Assembly (NCBI RefSeq): GCF_014639795.1
Contig: NZ_BMGC01000004.1
Coordinates: 1-64,000, forward strand
Reading direction: 5' to 3'
DNA: 64,000 nucleotides
From: Gordonia jinhuaensis
GTDB lineage: Bacteria; Actinomycetota; Actinomycetes; Mycobacteriales; Mycobacteriaceae
The notes below the pieces were generated by a model that worked only from the letters and a program-made list of their open reading frames with translations, did no database searches and had not been told where the DNA came from. This document shows, one piece after another, positions 18,676 through 28,405 of the stretch; the first letter of the stretch is position 1; each line of letters opens with the position of its first letter. The position numbers were made by a program, and so were the translations under genes.

Positions 18676-18927
18676 AGGCGACACCCCGCCTGCGGTGCCG
18701 ACATAGCGCGTCGACACCCGATCAGCGACCAGAAGGTCACCGTCGGCCGCCCACGCCGCGTGGATCATCCGGTGCCGGATACGCGATGGCGTCCGATGCG
18801 GCGCGGATAATGCGCACTACGACGAATACCCACACGCCAACTCACGCGCGGCGTCTGCGGTCTCGGCCACCACCCAGGCGCGATGTCGGAGTCTCGACGC
18901 GGTCGATTCCCCGGATGCGTACGGATC

Positions 18928-21324
18928 TCACGCCTTGTCGAGGTAGCGGACCTGGTGCCTGGCGAAGACCGCATCAACCAGGCCGGACATCGCCGGTTGC
19001 GACGAGAGCGTGATGTCGGCACCTACCGCGGCGTCGGCGACAATGTAGGCCGCGTCGATGACGTCGCCGTCCTCCAGCAGCGACAGATAGTGCAGCACCA
19101 CGCCTTCGCCGGATTGCGATTCCCCCAAGACGTCGCCCTCACGTCGCGCGGCGAGGTCGACCAGCGCCAGTTCATATCCATCCGTCGACCCGGCGACTGC
19201 CTCCAGCCGCGCCCACGCCGGCGACTGCGGTGTGACTGCGGTGAGCAGCAGACACAGTCCGCGATGACGTCCGCGGCCCACACGCCCACGCAACTGGTGG
19301 AGCTGGCTGACCCCGAAGCGATCCGCGTCGACGATGAGCATCGCCGAGGCATTTGCCACATCGACGCCCACCTCGATCACGGTGGTCGACACCAGCACGT
19401 CGATCTCACCTGCCACGAACTCATCCATCACCGCGGCCTTCTCGTCGGCAGGCATCCGTCCGTGCAGTGTCGCGACGCGGAACTGTCCCAACGGACCCCT
19501 GCGTACGATCCCCTCGAGGTCGAGCAGGGAGACCGTCTTCTCCTGGCTCCCCTCAGCAACGCTCCCCTGAGCAGTCCCGTTCTTGTCGGGCTTGCCACGG
19601 GCGCTGGACTTGGCGCTGGACTTCTTCGCCTTCGATGACCCCTTCGTCCCGGCGCGACGCGAGCTGCCGCTGTCCTCGTCGCCGATACGCGAACAGACGA
19701 CATACACCTGCCGTCCGCTCTGGATTTCCTCGGCCAGTCGCTCCCACGTCCGCGCCACCCAGTCGGTGCGGCGCGCGGGCACCACGGTTGTCTGCACCGG
19801 TGCGCGTCCCTTGGGCATCTCGGTGAGCATCGACGTCTCGAGGTCGCCGTAGATGGTCATCGCCACCGTTCGCGGGATCGGTGTCGCCGTCATCACCAGC
19901 AGGTGCGGGATGACGTCGTCGGAGCGGCGCTCACGCAGCGAATCACGTTGGGAGACACCGAATCGATGCTGCTCGTCGACGACGACGAGACCGAGGTTGA
20001 AGAACGTGACGTTGTCGCTGAGCAGCGCATGGGTGCCGATGATGATGCCCGCGGTGCCACTGACCACGTCGAGCAACGCCGCCTTCTTGGCAGCCGTACG
20101 CATCGACCCGGTCAGCGCGACCACCTTCGTCGCGCCGTCTGCTGCGCCGAGTTCGCCGGCCGTGGCGAGGTCGCCGAGCATGGTGGTGATACTGCGCAGG
20201 TGCTGAGCGGCGAGCACCTCGGTGGGGGCCATGAGCGCACACTGATATCCGTTGTCGACCATGCGCAGCATCGCGATCAGCGCCACCAGCGTCTTGCCCG
20301 ATCCGACTTCCCCCTGCAGTAACCGGCTCATCGGCTCCCCGGAACCCAGGTCTGCACCGATCTCCTCGATGACCTGCTCCTGGCCGCCGGTGAGTTCGAA
20401 CGGAAGCCGTTGTCGTAGAGCGTCTTCGAGACCACCGGGAACATGCGGACAGCTCGGCCCCCGTCGTCCGCGGTCGGCATAGCGACGTTGCGCGAGCGCC
20501 AGCTGAAGCGCCAGGGCCTCATCGAACTTGAGCCTCGTCCGCGCGCGTTCGATCTCCTCCTCACTGCGCGGCTGGTGGATGGCGCGAATCGCCTCATCCT
20601 CGCTCATGAGGTCGCCGCACTCATGTCGCTGTTGCGCGTTCAGAGCGTCGTCGAGTTCGGGCAGCTGCAGTAGCGCAACGGCCACCGCGCCCATGATCGT
20701 CGATGTGGGCAAGCTCGCGGTGGCGCGGTAGATCGGAACCATGTCGCGCTCGAACATCTCGCTACCGGTGGGCAGCGAGATGTTCCGGCCACCGTCATCG
20801 CCGGAACTCGCGTCGGCACTGCGTTCATGAGCCTCGGCGGCATCCCGCAGAAGAGAGTTCAACGCCGAGAACAACTCCGACCCGACCGAGGAGAGCTCCA
20901 CCTGGTCGGTGTCGTCGGGCATCACCATCCAGTCGGGGTGTGTCAGTTGCGGACTCCCGTTGAACAGGGTCAGCTTGCCCGCCACCATCAACCGAACCCC
21001 GGTTCGGACCTGCCTCGCGATTGCGAACGGGTTGAAGAAGGTTGCCTCGACCTTGTGCGTGCCGTCGTCGAGGAGCACCTTGAGGAGCTTGCCCGGTCGA
21101 TTGCGCATCGTCTTCAGTTCGGCACTGACCACTGTGGCGACCAGGGTCACCCACTCGCCTTCGACGAGTTCCGCGGACTTGGACACGCCGTTGCGCCGCA
21201 CATAGCTGCGTGGGCGCAGTCGGATCAACTCCCCGACGGTGTGCAGGTCGAGTTGTTCGGCGAACAACGCCGCCTGCGCCGGACCGAGCAGTTCAACGAG
21301 ATCGGTGGTCAGCGACACGGTCAT
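18928..21324 (-). CDS. recG: ATP-dependent DNA helicase RecG
   Basis: About 798 residues: an N-terminal wedge/OB domain, then a superfamily 2 helicase core with Walker A GEVGSGKT, the DExH-type box VVDEQHRFGVSQR, TATPIPRT, and the terminal motif QLRGRVGRGRHRG. RecG remodels stalled replication forks and Holliday junctions. Between the helicase lobes a Lys/Ser-rich insert of about 45 residues follows CSRIGDED; its low complexity suggests a flexible basic loop. The ATG at 21324 overlaps the DAK2 gene stop (ATGA) and is preferred to the ATG at 21378. Confidence 0.95.
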   Translation of the reverse strand: MTVSLTTDLVELLGPAQAALFAEQLDLHTVGELIRLRPRSYVRRNGVSKSAELVEGEWVTLVATVVSAELKTMRNRPGKLLKVLLDDGTHKVEATFFNPFAIARQVRTGVRLMVAGKLTLFNGSPQLTHPDWMVMPDDTDQVELSSVGSELFSALNSLLRDAAEAHERSADASSGDDGGRNISLPTGSEMFERDMVPIYRATASLPTSTIMGAVAVALLQLPELDDALNAQQRHECGDLMSEDEAIRAIHQPRSEEEIERARTRLKFDEALALQLALAQRRYADRGRRGPSCPHVPGGLEDALRQRLPFELTGGQEQVIEEIGADLGSGEPMSRLLQGEVGSGKTLVALIAMLRMVDNGYQCALMAPTEVLAAQHLRSITTMLGDLATAGELGAADGATKVVALTGSMRTAAKKAALLDVVSGTAGIIIGTHALLSDNVTFFNLGLVVVDEQHRFGVSQRDSLRERRSDDVIPHLLVMTATPIPRTVAMTIYGDLETSMLTEMPKGRAPVQTTVVPARRTDWVARTWERLAEEIQSGRQVYVVCSRIGDEDSGSSRRAGTKGSSKAKKSSAKSSARGKPDKNGTAQGSVAEGSQEKTVSLLDLEGIVRRGPLGQFRVATLHGRMPADEKAAVMDEFVAGEIDVLVSTTVIEVGVDVANASAMLIVDADRFGVSQLHQLRGRVGRGRHRGLCLLLTAVTPQSPAWARLEAVAGSTDGYELALVDLAARREGDVLGESQSGEGVVLHYLSLLEDGDVIDAAYIVADAAVGADITLSSQPAMSGLVDAVFARHQVRYLDKA

Positions 21325-23006
21325 TCGATGGCCACCTGAACCAGTTCGTCGGTCTGTCCGGTGCGGTGGATGTGGCATTCAACCCCGGGATGGGTGTGAT
21401 GGATGTGCTCGACCACCTTCTGGGCGACCGCGTCGTCGAGGTCGGCACCGGTCAGCAATGTCACCAGCTCGCCACCGGTGGTGAGCATCAGATCCACCAG
21501 CGCCGCCGTGGTCACCGCGACGTCGCGGTCGACGACGAAGGCATCCAGACCGACCAGACCGAGGTAGTCCCCGGCCTGTGACGCGCCGGCGAGCGTCAGT
21601 GCGGGTTCGGCGGCTCGCACCACCGCACCCCAGCGGGTCGACGCGGCTGCCTGCGCCATCGCGTAGGCATCGGCGTCGGGAGCGGCATCGGGGTCGTGCA
21701 CCGCCATCGCGGCCAGACACTGCGCCATCGACAGTGTCGGCAGGAACACCGCTGTGCGCTGACGGCCGCGCAGATCGGCCGCCACCGGCAGCAGATCCTG
21801 TGCGGGCAGGGCACCGTTGGCCATCACGATCGTGTGACCCGCATCGAGGTCGGCCACTGCGGCACCCAGTCGCTCGGCGGTGAGCGGCTGCTCGTCGGAT
21901 CTGATCACCGACGCGCCCTCGGACTCGAACAACTCCGCCGCCGCGGCACCTTTGACCACGGCGAACACCGCGCGGCGATGCGCCGGTGCGGGCGCACCGG
22001 GGTCGATCCCGGCCCGCGTGCGGTCGAGGGCGAAACAGCTGATGCGAATGTCGGCGACCTCGCCGACCTCGAGGCCGGCTTCCACGGCCCTGCCCGGCTC
22101 GCAGGTGTGGACGTGCACGGAGAACCGCTCGGCGGAGGCGTCCGAACTGTCGCCGACCACGACCACCGCGTCACCGAGTTCATCGAGCGTCTCGCGCAAC
22201 TCGGAGATGCGGGGTGTGTCGACCTGCGACAACAGGTACATCACCTCGTAGTCCATCTCCTCGGTGTCATCGACCGCGTCGGCCGGATGGCCGAGGGGAT
22301 CTCCACCACCGGCGAGGGCACCTCGGTACACGCGCCGGCGCACCTGCACGCCGGTCAGAACGGCGACCAGCGCATCGAGGAGAACGAGGAGTCCCCGGCC
22401 ACCGGCATCGACCACTCCCGCATTGCGCAGCGCGGGGAGCTGATCGGTGGTGTCCTCCAGCGCCTCGGCACAGCGATCGGCGATGGCACGGGCCATATCG
22501 GCCGGTGAACTGCCGACATGCTCGTCGGCGGTGGTCGAACATTCCTCCAGGAGGGTCAGCACCGTGCCCTTCTCCGGATTGCTCACCGCACGGTGTGCGG
22601 CTCGTGATGCCAGGCGCAGTCCACGCGAGAAGAGGTCGGTGAAGGCGACGTGCCCGCCGACGGCCACGTCGTCGGCCGCATCGGCGAGCCCGACGAGAAG
22701 CTGCGAGAGGATGATCCCGGAGTTACCGCGCGCCGACCCGACCGCGGCGTCGGACATGGCCCTGGCGACGGCGACGGTCTGGGCGGCGTCGTCACCGACA
22801 CGCTCGACGTCGTCGGCGGCAGCGGCCGCAGCCGACATCGTGTGCGCCATGTTGGCACCGGTGTCGGAGTCGGGGATGGGGAAAACGTTCAGGTCGTTGA
22901 TCTCGCCGCGGTGCGCGCGCAGATCCTCGGCCGCGCGGCACGCCCAGTCGCACAACAGCTGCGGGGACACCGTCACGGTGCCGCCGGTGCGACCCTCACC
23001 CCCCAC
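21321..23006 (-). CDS. DAK2 domain-containing protein (FakA-like kinase family)
   Basis: A 561-residue protein with an N-terminal DAK2 phosphotransfer domain containing FPIPDSDTGANMAHTM and a C-terminal DegV-like region. The architecture resembles the fatty acid kinase FakA/YloV, which phosphorylates DegV-bound fatty acids. It is upstream of and coupled to recG, an order conserved in actinobacteria and firmicutes. The GTG at 23006 is the longest start; GTG 22976, just before TVSPQLLCDW, is an alternative. Kinase activity here is inferred. Confidence 0.85.
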   Translation of the reverse strand: MGGEGRTGGTVTVSPQLLCDWACRAAEDLRAHRGEINDLNVFPIPDSDTGANMAHTMSAAAAAADDVERVGDDAAQTVAVARAMSDAAVGSARGNSGIILSQLLVGLADAADDVAVGGHVAFTDLFSRGLRLASRAAHRAVSNPEKGTVLTLLEECSTTADEHVGSSPADMARAIADRCAEALEDTTDQLPALRNAGVVDAGGRGLLVLLDALVAVLTGVQVRRRVYRGALAGGGDPLGHPADAVDDTEEMDYEVMYLLSQVDTPRISELRETLDELGDAVVVVGDSSDASAERFSVHVHTCEPGRAVEAGLEVGEVADIRISCFALDRTRAGIDPGAPAPAHRRAVFAVVKGAAAAELFESEGASVIRSDEQPLTAERLGAAVADLDAGHTIVMANGALPAQDLLPVAADLRGRQRTAVFLPTLSMAQCLAAMAVHDPDAAPDADAYAMAQAAASTRWGAVVRAAEPALTLAGASQAGDYLGLVGLDAFVVDRDVAVTTAALVDLMLTTGGELVTLLTGADLDDAVAQKVVEHIHHTHPGVECHIHRTGQTDELVQVAIE

Positions 23007-23139
23007 CGCGCCACACCACCTTTCGACTCGACTGTCCTGTCAGCCTAGATCCCGCCACCGACACCACGACGCAACCGTCGGCGGCACCGCTGTGAGCCCG
23101 GGTCGGACCGGCCATGTCGGCGCTGCGGTCGGCAACCGA

Positions 23140-23145
23140 TATGAT
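23140..23145 (+). promoter_or_regulatory. Candidate -10 box for rpmB
   Basis: TATGAT lies 140 bases before the rpmB start in the divergent intergenic region. No clear -35 box is present at the right distance, so the call is weak. Confidence 0.3.
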
Positions 23146-23284
23146 GGGCGGCGAAAGATGGTCCGGTAGGCGCATTTGGAACCCACGGGTGTCTACGGCT
23201 ACTCTTGAGCGGTTGCCCTGTGGCCGTCGTCAGCGACGAGCCCAGGCGCCGATGAACCTGTTCACACTATCGAGGAGTTCGACG

Positions 23285-23476
23285 ATGGCTGCCGTTTGCG
23301 ACGTTTGCGGCAAGGGCCCCGGCTTCGGGAAGTCGGTCTCGCACTCGCACCGGCGCACCAACCGGCGCTGGAACCCGAATATTCAGACCGTTCGCGCTGA
23401 GGTCGCCCCTGGCAACCACCGGCGCGTCAACGTGTGCACCTCCTGCCTCAAGGCCGGCAAGGTCACCCGCGGCTGA
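23285..23476 (+). CDS. rpmB: 50S ribosomal protein L28 (zinc-binding form)
   Basis: A 63-residue L28 starting [15 protein letters not shown]. Cys pairs at each end (CDVC and CTSC) make a zinc-ribbon site, so this is the C+ (zinc) form rather than the zinc-independent paralogue that actinobacteria often switch to under zinc starvation. A GAGGAG ribosome-binding site lies seven bases before the ATG. A rho-independent terminator follows. Confidence 0.96.
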   Translation: MAAVCDVCGKGPGFGKSVSHSHRRTNRRWNPNIQTVRAEVAPGNHRRVNVCTSCLKAGKVTRG

Positions 23477-23538
23477 AACGCCCTTGGCTGTATGCCGGTC
23501 GCCTGGCGGCCGGTGATCAGCGCACCGTTCATATCGAG

Positions 23539-23575
23539 AACACCGCCGAGCACACAGTGCCTCGGCGGTGTTTTT
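23539..23575 (+). terminator. Rho-independent terminator after rpmB
   Basis: AACACCGCCGAG pairs perfectly with CTCGGCGGTGTT across a ten-base loop, followed by a run of five T. Confidence 0.88.
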
Positions 23576-23658
23576 GTGCCCTACCCGCGTGGATGTCGGC
23601 CGGCCCGGGCGCCTCGCAGCGACGCACACCACGAACTGATCACGCGATCAGAGCGCGA

Positions 23659-24348
23659 TCACGCAGTGGGCAGCCGCCAGTCGACCGGCTGCGCACCGAG
23701 CGACTCCAGGGCCGCGTTGGCTCGAGTGAACGGCCGCGAACCGAAGAATCCGCGACTTGCCGACAACGGCGAGGGGTGCGCCGAGATGATGGCCGGCACG
23801 TCGGGCATCTGCGTACGCAGGGATGCCGCATCACGCCCCCACAGGATCGCGACGAGCGGCTGTTCGCGCGCCACGAGCGCGCGGATGGCGCATTCGGTGA
23901 CCTTCTCCCAGCCACGGCCACGATGCGACGCCGGAGCGCCCGGTGAGACCGTCAGCACGCGGTTGAGCAGAAGGACCCCTTGATCGCTCCACGGCGACAG
24001 GTCACCGTTGACCGGACGCTCGTAACCCAGGTCGTCGGTGTACTCGGTGAAGATGTTGGCCAGCGACCGCGGCACGGGACGTACGTCGGGCGCGACCGAG
24101 AAACTCAATCCGACTGCATGGCCTGGTGTGGGGTAGGGATCTTGCCCCACGATGAGCACCCGCACGGTACTCATCGGCTGCGTGAAGGCGCGCAGGACGT
24201 TCGCGCCGGCGGGCAGATACCCTCTGCCCGCGGCGATCTCCTCGCGCAGGAACCGGCCCATGTCGGTGATGACGTCGGCGACCGGCTCGAGCGCCTGTGC
24301 CCACTCGGGGTCGATCACCTCGGCGAGCGGACGGGCCGGGGCGGTCAT
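23659..24348 (-). CDS. ung: Uracil-DNA glycosylase
   Basis: A 229-residue family 1 UDG with the catalytic water-activating motif [14 protein letters not shown], and the minor-groove loop motif [13 protein letters not shown] near the C-terminus. It removes uracil from DNA in base excision repair. The ATG overlaps the stop of the gamma-carbonic anhydrase gene (ATGA), so the two are coupled. Confidence 0.96.
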   Translation of the reverse strand: MTAPARPLAEVIDPEWAQALEPVADVITDMGRFLREEIAAGRGYLPAGANVLRAFTQPMSTVRVLIVGQDPYPTPGHAVGLSFSVAPDVRPVPRSLANIFTEYTDDLGYERPVNGDLSPWSDQGVLLLNRVLTVSPGAPASHRGRGWEKVTECAIRALVAREQPLVAILWGRDAASLRTQMPDVPAIISAHPSPLSASRGFFGSRPFTRANAALESLGAQPVDWRLPTA

Positions 24349-24869
24349 CGGTCGAGCCGACGCAGATTCTCGCGGTAGAACTTGGCGTTCTCCACGTAGA
24401 CGTCGACGTTCAAGGCGACGTGCCCGGTCGAGACCTCATATCCCTCACGCACTTTCGCGGGAACACCCAGTGCCATCGACTTCTCCGGGATGGTCGATCC
24501 GAAGGTGACCACCGCACCGGCCCCGACGATGGATCCAGAGCCGACGGTCGATCCGTTGAGCACCACCGAACCCGAGGCGATCAGGCAGTCGTCGCCGATC
24601 ACCGCGCCCTCGATATGCGCGTTGTGCCCGACCACACAGCCCGCGCCGATCACGGTGGGGTGGATCTGGGTGCAGTGCACCACGGTTCCGTCCTGGATGT
24701 TCGAGCGCGCACCGACGGTGATGCTCCCGTAGTCACCGCGCAGGACCGCGCCGGGCCACACCGACACCCCGTCGGAGAGCGTCACGTCGCCGATGACGAC
24801 CGCGTCGGGATGGACGAAAACGTCCGCGCCGAAAGTGGGCTCACGATCACCGAGTGCGTAAACGGGCAT
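24345..24869 (-). CDS. Gamma carbonic anhydrase / hexapeptide-repeat family protein
   Basis: About 174 residues forming a left-handed beta-helix of hexapeptide repeats, with metal-ligand histidines seen in VVHCTQIHP and GHNAHIEG. Members are gamma carbonic anhydrases or related acyltransferase-like proteins; activity cannot be settled from sequence. I chose the ATG at 24869 ([11 protein letters not shown]), the usual family start, over an ATG 87 bases upstream. Confidence 0.88.
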   Translation of the reverse strand: MPVYALGDREPTFGADVFVHPDAVVIGDVTLSDGVSVWPGAVLRGDYGSITVGARSNIQDGTVVHCTQIHPTVIGAGCVVGHNAHIEGAVIGDDCLIASGSVVLNGSTVGSGSIVGAGAVVTFGSTIPEKSMALGVPAKVREGYEVSTGHVALNVDVYVENAKFYRENLRRLDR

Positions 24870-25005
24870 GCGCGTCAATCTACGCCAGCGCCGATGTGCC
24901 GTGGCCCACACGGTCGACACCCATACCGGTCGACACCCACACCGCTCGGCAACCACCGCCCACCGGTCCGTCCCCAGACGACCCCGGAAGGATCCGGTGA
25001 AGAAG

Positions 25006-26037
25006 TCAGTCGAAGGATTGCCACCCGCGGCGCCCGGTGGGGATCCCGTCGATCAGCACCGTCGCCCTATCAACGGATTCATCTCCACCCGAAGCGTCGG
25101 CGACCCGGCCGATCACCGTCCACCCCGAGGGCACGGTCCCCGGCGGAAATGTCGCCAGCAGCTGATGATCCTCACCGCCGGTGAGCACCCAGTCGTCGGC
25201 GTCGGCACCCAACAGCACAGCGGCGTCGGCCAGTTCTCGCGGCCTGGGGATGCTCGTGGAGTCGACCTCGAACACCAGTCCGGCGGCCTGCGACATGGTG
25301 GCCAGCTCGGCGACCAGACCGTCGGAGACGTCGGTGAGAGCATGTGCGCCGCAGCGCTCGGCGATCGGCCCCTGCGACAGGTCTGGTCGTGGAACCCTGT
25401 GTGCGGCAATGAGTTCAGGAAATCTCTCGACGCCGGCAGCCAGGAGTGCGAGTCCGGCGGCCGACGCGCCGAGCGGCCCGCTCACCGCGATCACGTCACC
25501 GGCTCGTGCGCCGTCGAGCCGCACCGCCCGGCGCCCCGCGGTCGTCCCGAGGACCGTCACGGTGACCACGGTCTGTCGGGTGGCCACCAGATCACCGCCC
25601 AACAGACTCGCCTGCAGGCCGCGTAGCCCCACCCCGACACCGCGCGAGATCTCGGCGACCACCGACGCCGAGGTGCTCGGCGGGCATCCGATCGAGACCA
25701 CCGCACCGACGATCACCGCACCCATCGCGGCGATGTCGGCGGCCGCGGCGATCACCGCTCGCTCCCCCACCGCCGCCGGCGTCGTCCATTCCCAGCGGAA
25801 GTGACGATCCTCCACCGCCGAGTCCGTGCTGACGACGGTCGCCGACGGGATGTCCAGCACAGCGGCGTCATCGCCGGAACCGATGACCACCCGCTCGTCG
25901 TCGCGCGCTCTGGCCTGCGCAGCCAGCACCGACAGCAGCGCCGCCTCGCCCACCTGGGCGACACTGGCCGACTCCCAGTCACCCTCCCAATCACCGTGCA
26001 GCGGCACATCACAGCGGCGATCGTCGTTGTCGGACAC
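25006..26037 (-). CDS. thiL: Thiamine-monophosphate kinase
   Basis: A 343-residue protein with the ThiL signatures GSGDDAAVL and STDSAVEDRHFRWEW, which bind Mg-ATP and substrate. It phosphorylates thiamine monophosphate to the active cofactor thiamine diphosphate. The start is GTG at 26037. The 136-base gap to the carbonic anhydrase gene holds no clear element. In mycobacteria thiL also lies next to ung. Confidence 0.94.
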   Translation of the reverse strand: MSDNDDRRCDVPLHGDWEGDWESASVAQVGEAALLSVLAAQARARDDERVVIGSGDDAAVLDIPSATVVSTDSAVEDRHFRWEWTTPAAVGERAVIAAAADIAAMGAVIVGAVVSIGCPPSTSASVVAEISRGVGVGLRGLQASLLGGDLVATRQTVVTVTVLGTTAGRRAVRLDGARAGDVIAVSGPLGASAAGLALLAAGVERFPELIAAHRVPRPDLSQGPIAERCGAHALTDVSDGLVAELATMSQAAGLVFEVDSTSIPRPRELADAAVLLGADADDWVLTGGEDHQLLATFPPGTVPSGWTVIGRVADASGGDESVDRATVLIDGIPTGRRGWQSFD

Positions 26038-26295
26038 GGCAGCGGCACCTCGATCTCAGCGGTTCGACTCAGGGAGTTGGTTCTGCACGGTTCGGGCTTG
26101 GTCGGGGCCCACGTGAGGGTCGCCGACACCACATCTGACAGCAGCGCATGCGGGTGACCCGACACCCGTCGACTACGCTGAGTCGCGCTCGGACAGGGTA
26201 GTCGGTGACAATATGTGCCAGTCTATTCGCGTCCGGCACGCGGACCGCCGGTACAGCCCACGACGGACCGTCGCCACATCGGCAGCAGGGAAAGG

Positions 26296-26541
26296 ATGGT
26301 CGTGGTTCAGGCATACATTCTGATCCAAACCGAGGTCGGAAGGGCCGCTCTGGCGGCCGCGACCATCTCCGAGATCACCGGTGTCGCCTCATCGGAGGAG
26401 GTCAGCGGCCCGTACGACGTGATCGTTCGCGTCGATGCGACCGATGCGGCCCATCTCACCGACCACGTGGTGCCCCAGATCCAGAAGGTCGACGGGATCA
26501 CCCGTACGCTCACCTGCCCGGTGGTGTCGACCACTCGGTGA
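26296..26541 (+). CDS. Lrp/AsnC ligand-binding (RAM) domain protein
   Basis: An 81-residue stand-alone effector domain of the Lrp/AsnC type, with no DNA-binding helix-turn-helix. The motif GPYDVIVRVDATD is typical of the family. Such proteins form oligomers and may sense amino acids. A GGGAAAGG ribosome-binding site immediately precedes the ATG, so the GTG at 26302 (VQAYILIQTE) may be the true start. The stop overlaps the next gene's GTG. Confidence 0.88.
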   Translation: MVVVQAYILIQTEVGRAALAAATISEITGVASSEEVSGPYDVIVRVDATDAAHLTDHVVPQIQKVDGITRTLTCPVVSTTR

Positions 26542-27212
26542 ACACCTCGCACGACCAGCCCGACCAGAACCGCCCCGACGACGACGATGTCGAACGTGCA
26601 GACGGCGCGACGGAGCCTGCGCGGGATCGATCCGCGCAGCCACCTCGAAGTGCAGCACTGATCGCACTGATCGCCGCGATTCCCGCCATGGTGATCGTGG
26701 GATTCATCACCTATGCGGTGCTGGGACCGTCCGACGGGTCGTCGCAGGCGGACAAGTCGACACCACTGGACTCCATGTCAGCACCCCAGTCGACATCGGC
26801 GGAGTGCACCTCCCTCGTGGCAGCGTTACCGAAGAAGCTCGACGGCTACCGCGAGCGCACCGAACACGACGGATTGATCACCTGGAAGTCCGCCGACGAC
26901 GATTCCGGAGCGGTCCGGCTGCGGTGTGGCGTCGACCGCCCGACATCACTGGTGTCGACGTCGGTGCTGACCGGTGTCGACTCGGTCCAGTGGTTCACCC
27001 CGGACTCCGACGACACCGGCTCACCCGCATCGAGCCAGAGCCCGACGACCACCACCTCTGACGCCGCCGACGGGGCGCTCTGGTATGCGGTGGACCGCCG
27101 ACCCTATGTCGCGATCTGGCTGCCCTCCGACGCCGGGAACGGACCGATCTCCCAGATCTCGGATGCGGTCAACACGACGATGCCCGCCACCACCGTCGAC
27201 GTCGGCTCCTGA
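26538..27212 (+). CDS. DUF3515 domain-containing membrane protein
   Basis: About 224 residues: a 40-residue polar N-terminus, one transmembrane helix (LIALIAAIPAMVIVGFITYAV), a Ser/Thr-rich linker, and a DUF3515 extracytoplasmic domain with paired cysteines (AECTSL and LRCGV). Function is unknown; the family is restricted to actinobacteria. The GTG overlaps the preceding stop (GTGA). In mycobacteria this gene (Rv2980) is followed by ddlA, which is absent here. Confidence 0.85.
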   Translation: MNTSHDQPDQNRPDDDDVERADGATEPARDRSAQPPRSAALIALIAAIPAMVIVGFITYAVLGPSDGSSQADKSTPLDSMSAPQSTSAECTSLVAALPKKLDGYRERTEHDGLITWKSADDDSGAVRLRCGVDRPTSLVSTSVLTGVDSVQWFTPDSDDTGSPASSQSPTTTTSDAADGALWYAVDRRPYVAIWLPSDAGNGPISQISDAVNTTMPATTVDVGS

Positions 27213-27275
27213 TCCAGCCCTCCCGAGCCGTCCCAGGCCATCTGCTGGCCGTACCCGATACGTGAGCGCCGTCGC

Positions 27276-28271
27276 CTACTCGCTCTTCTTCGACCGCCCC
27301 AGCAGCGAGGCGACGGCGTCGGCGACATCCCAGCCCTCATGGCAGATCCGGTGCACCGCGTCGGTGAGCGGGACCTCGACACCGTTCTTGGCGGCCAACG
27401 CACGTATCGATGTGCACGACTTGACGCCCTCGGCAACCTGCCCGCCGGCGGCGCGCTGCGCCTGCTCGAGCGACTGCCCCTCCCCGAGCCGCGCCCCGAA
27501 GGACCTGTTGCGCGACAACGGCGAGGAGCAGGTCGCCACCAGGTCGCCGACCCCGGCCAGTCCGGCGAGGGTTTCCGCCCGCGCGCCGAGTCCTTCGGCC
27601 AATCGCATCGTCTCGGCCAGCCCGCGCGTGATGATCGTGGCAAGGGTGTTCTCGCCGAAGCCCACTCCGGTGGCGATCCCGCACGCCAATGCGATCACGT
27701 TCTTGATGGCACCGCCGATCTCACATCCGACGACGTCGGTCTTGGTGTACGGGCGGAAGTATCCCGTGGCGAAGGTGTGCTGGAGCTCGCGGGCTCGGTC
27801 GTGGTCGGTGCAGGCGATCACCGTCGCCGCAGGCTGCCGCAGCGCGATCTCACGCGCCAGATTCGGTCCGGTGAGCACCGCGATCTGCTCGTCGGGCATC
27901 TCGGTCACCTCGGCGATGACCTCACTCATCCGTAGCAGGGTGTCTGACTCGATGCCCTTGGCCAACGACACCAGCACCGCCTGCGATCCGATGTACTCGC
28001 GCCAGTCGCCCAGGCACTGCCTGAGCACCTGCGACGGACTCGCGCACACCACGAGATCGGCTCCGTCGAGCGCTTGCGGCACCGAACTCGTCGCCGAAAG
28101 CGTTTCCGGCAACACGATGTCGGGCAGATAGCTGGAGTTGACGTGAGTCGTGTTGATCTCGTCGGCCAGATCGGATCTGCGCGCCCAGAGCGTGGTCTCG
28201 GTTCCGGCATCGTGCAATACCTTGGCGACCGTCGTACCCCACGATCCCGCGCCCATCACGACTGCTCGCAT
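27276..28271 (-). CDS. gpsA: Glycerol-3-phosphate dehydrogenase (NAD(P)+)
   Basis: A 331-residue protein with the N-terminal dinucleotide-binding motif [13 protein letters not shown] and the active-site lysine region [15 protein letters not shown]. It reduces dihydroxyacetone phosphate to sn-glycerol 3-phosphate for phospholipid synthesis. It converges on the DUF3515 gene with a 63-base gap. Divergent from fbiD. Confidence 0.95.
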   Translation of the reverse strand: MRAVVMGAGSWGTTVAKVLHDAGTETTLWARRSDLADEINTTHVNSSYLPDIVLPETLSATSSVPQALDGADLVVCASPSQVLRQCLGDWREYIGSQAVLVSLAKGIESDTLLRMSEVIAEVTEMPDEQIAVLTGPNLAREIALRQPAATVIACTDHDRARELQHTFATGYFRPYTKTDVVGCEIGGAIKNVIALACGIATGVGFGENTLATIITRGLAETMRLAEGLGARAETLAGLAGVGDLVATCSSPLSRNRSFGARLGEGQSLEQAQRAAGGQVAEGVKSCTSIRALAAKNGVEVPLTDAVHRICHEGWDVADAVASLLGRSKKSE

Positions 28272-28405
28272 CGCCGCCCCTCCTGCCGCCGGTCCCTCGA
28301 CACCTTCCGACGCACCCGGCCGAGTCCGCGTCGACGTCGATTGTGGCCAAGCCTAGCCACCGCGGTGGACGGGACCCGGGTGCCCCCGGAGGGCATCATG
28401 GAGTC

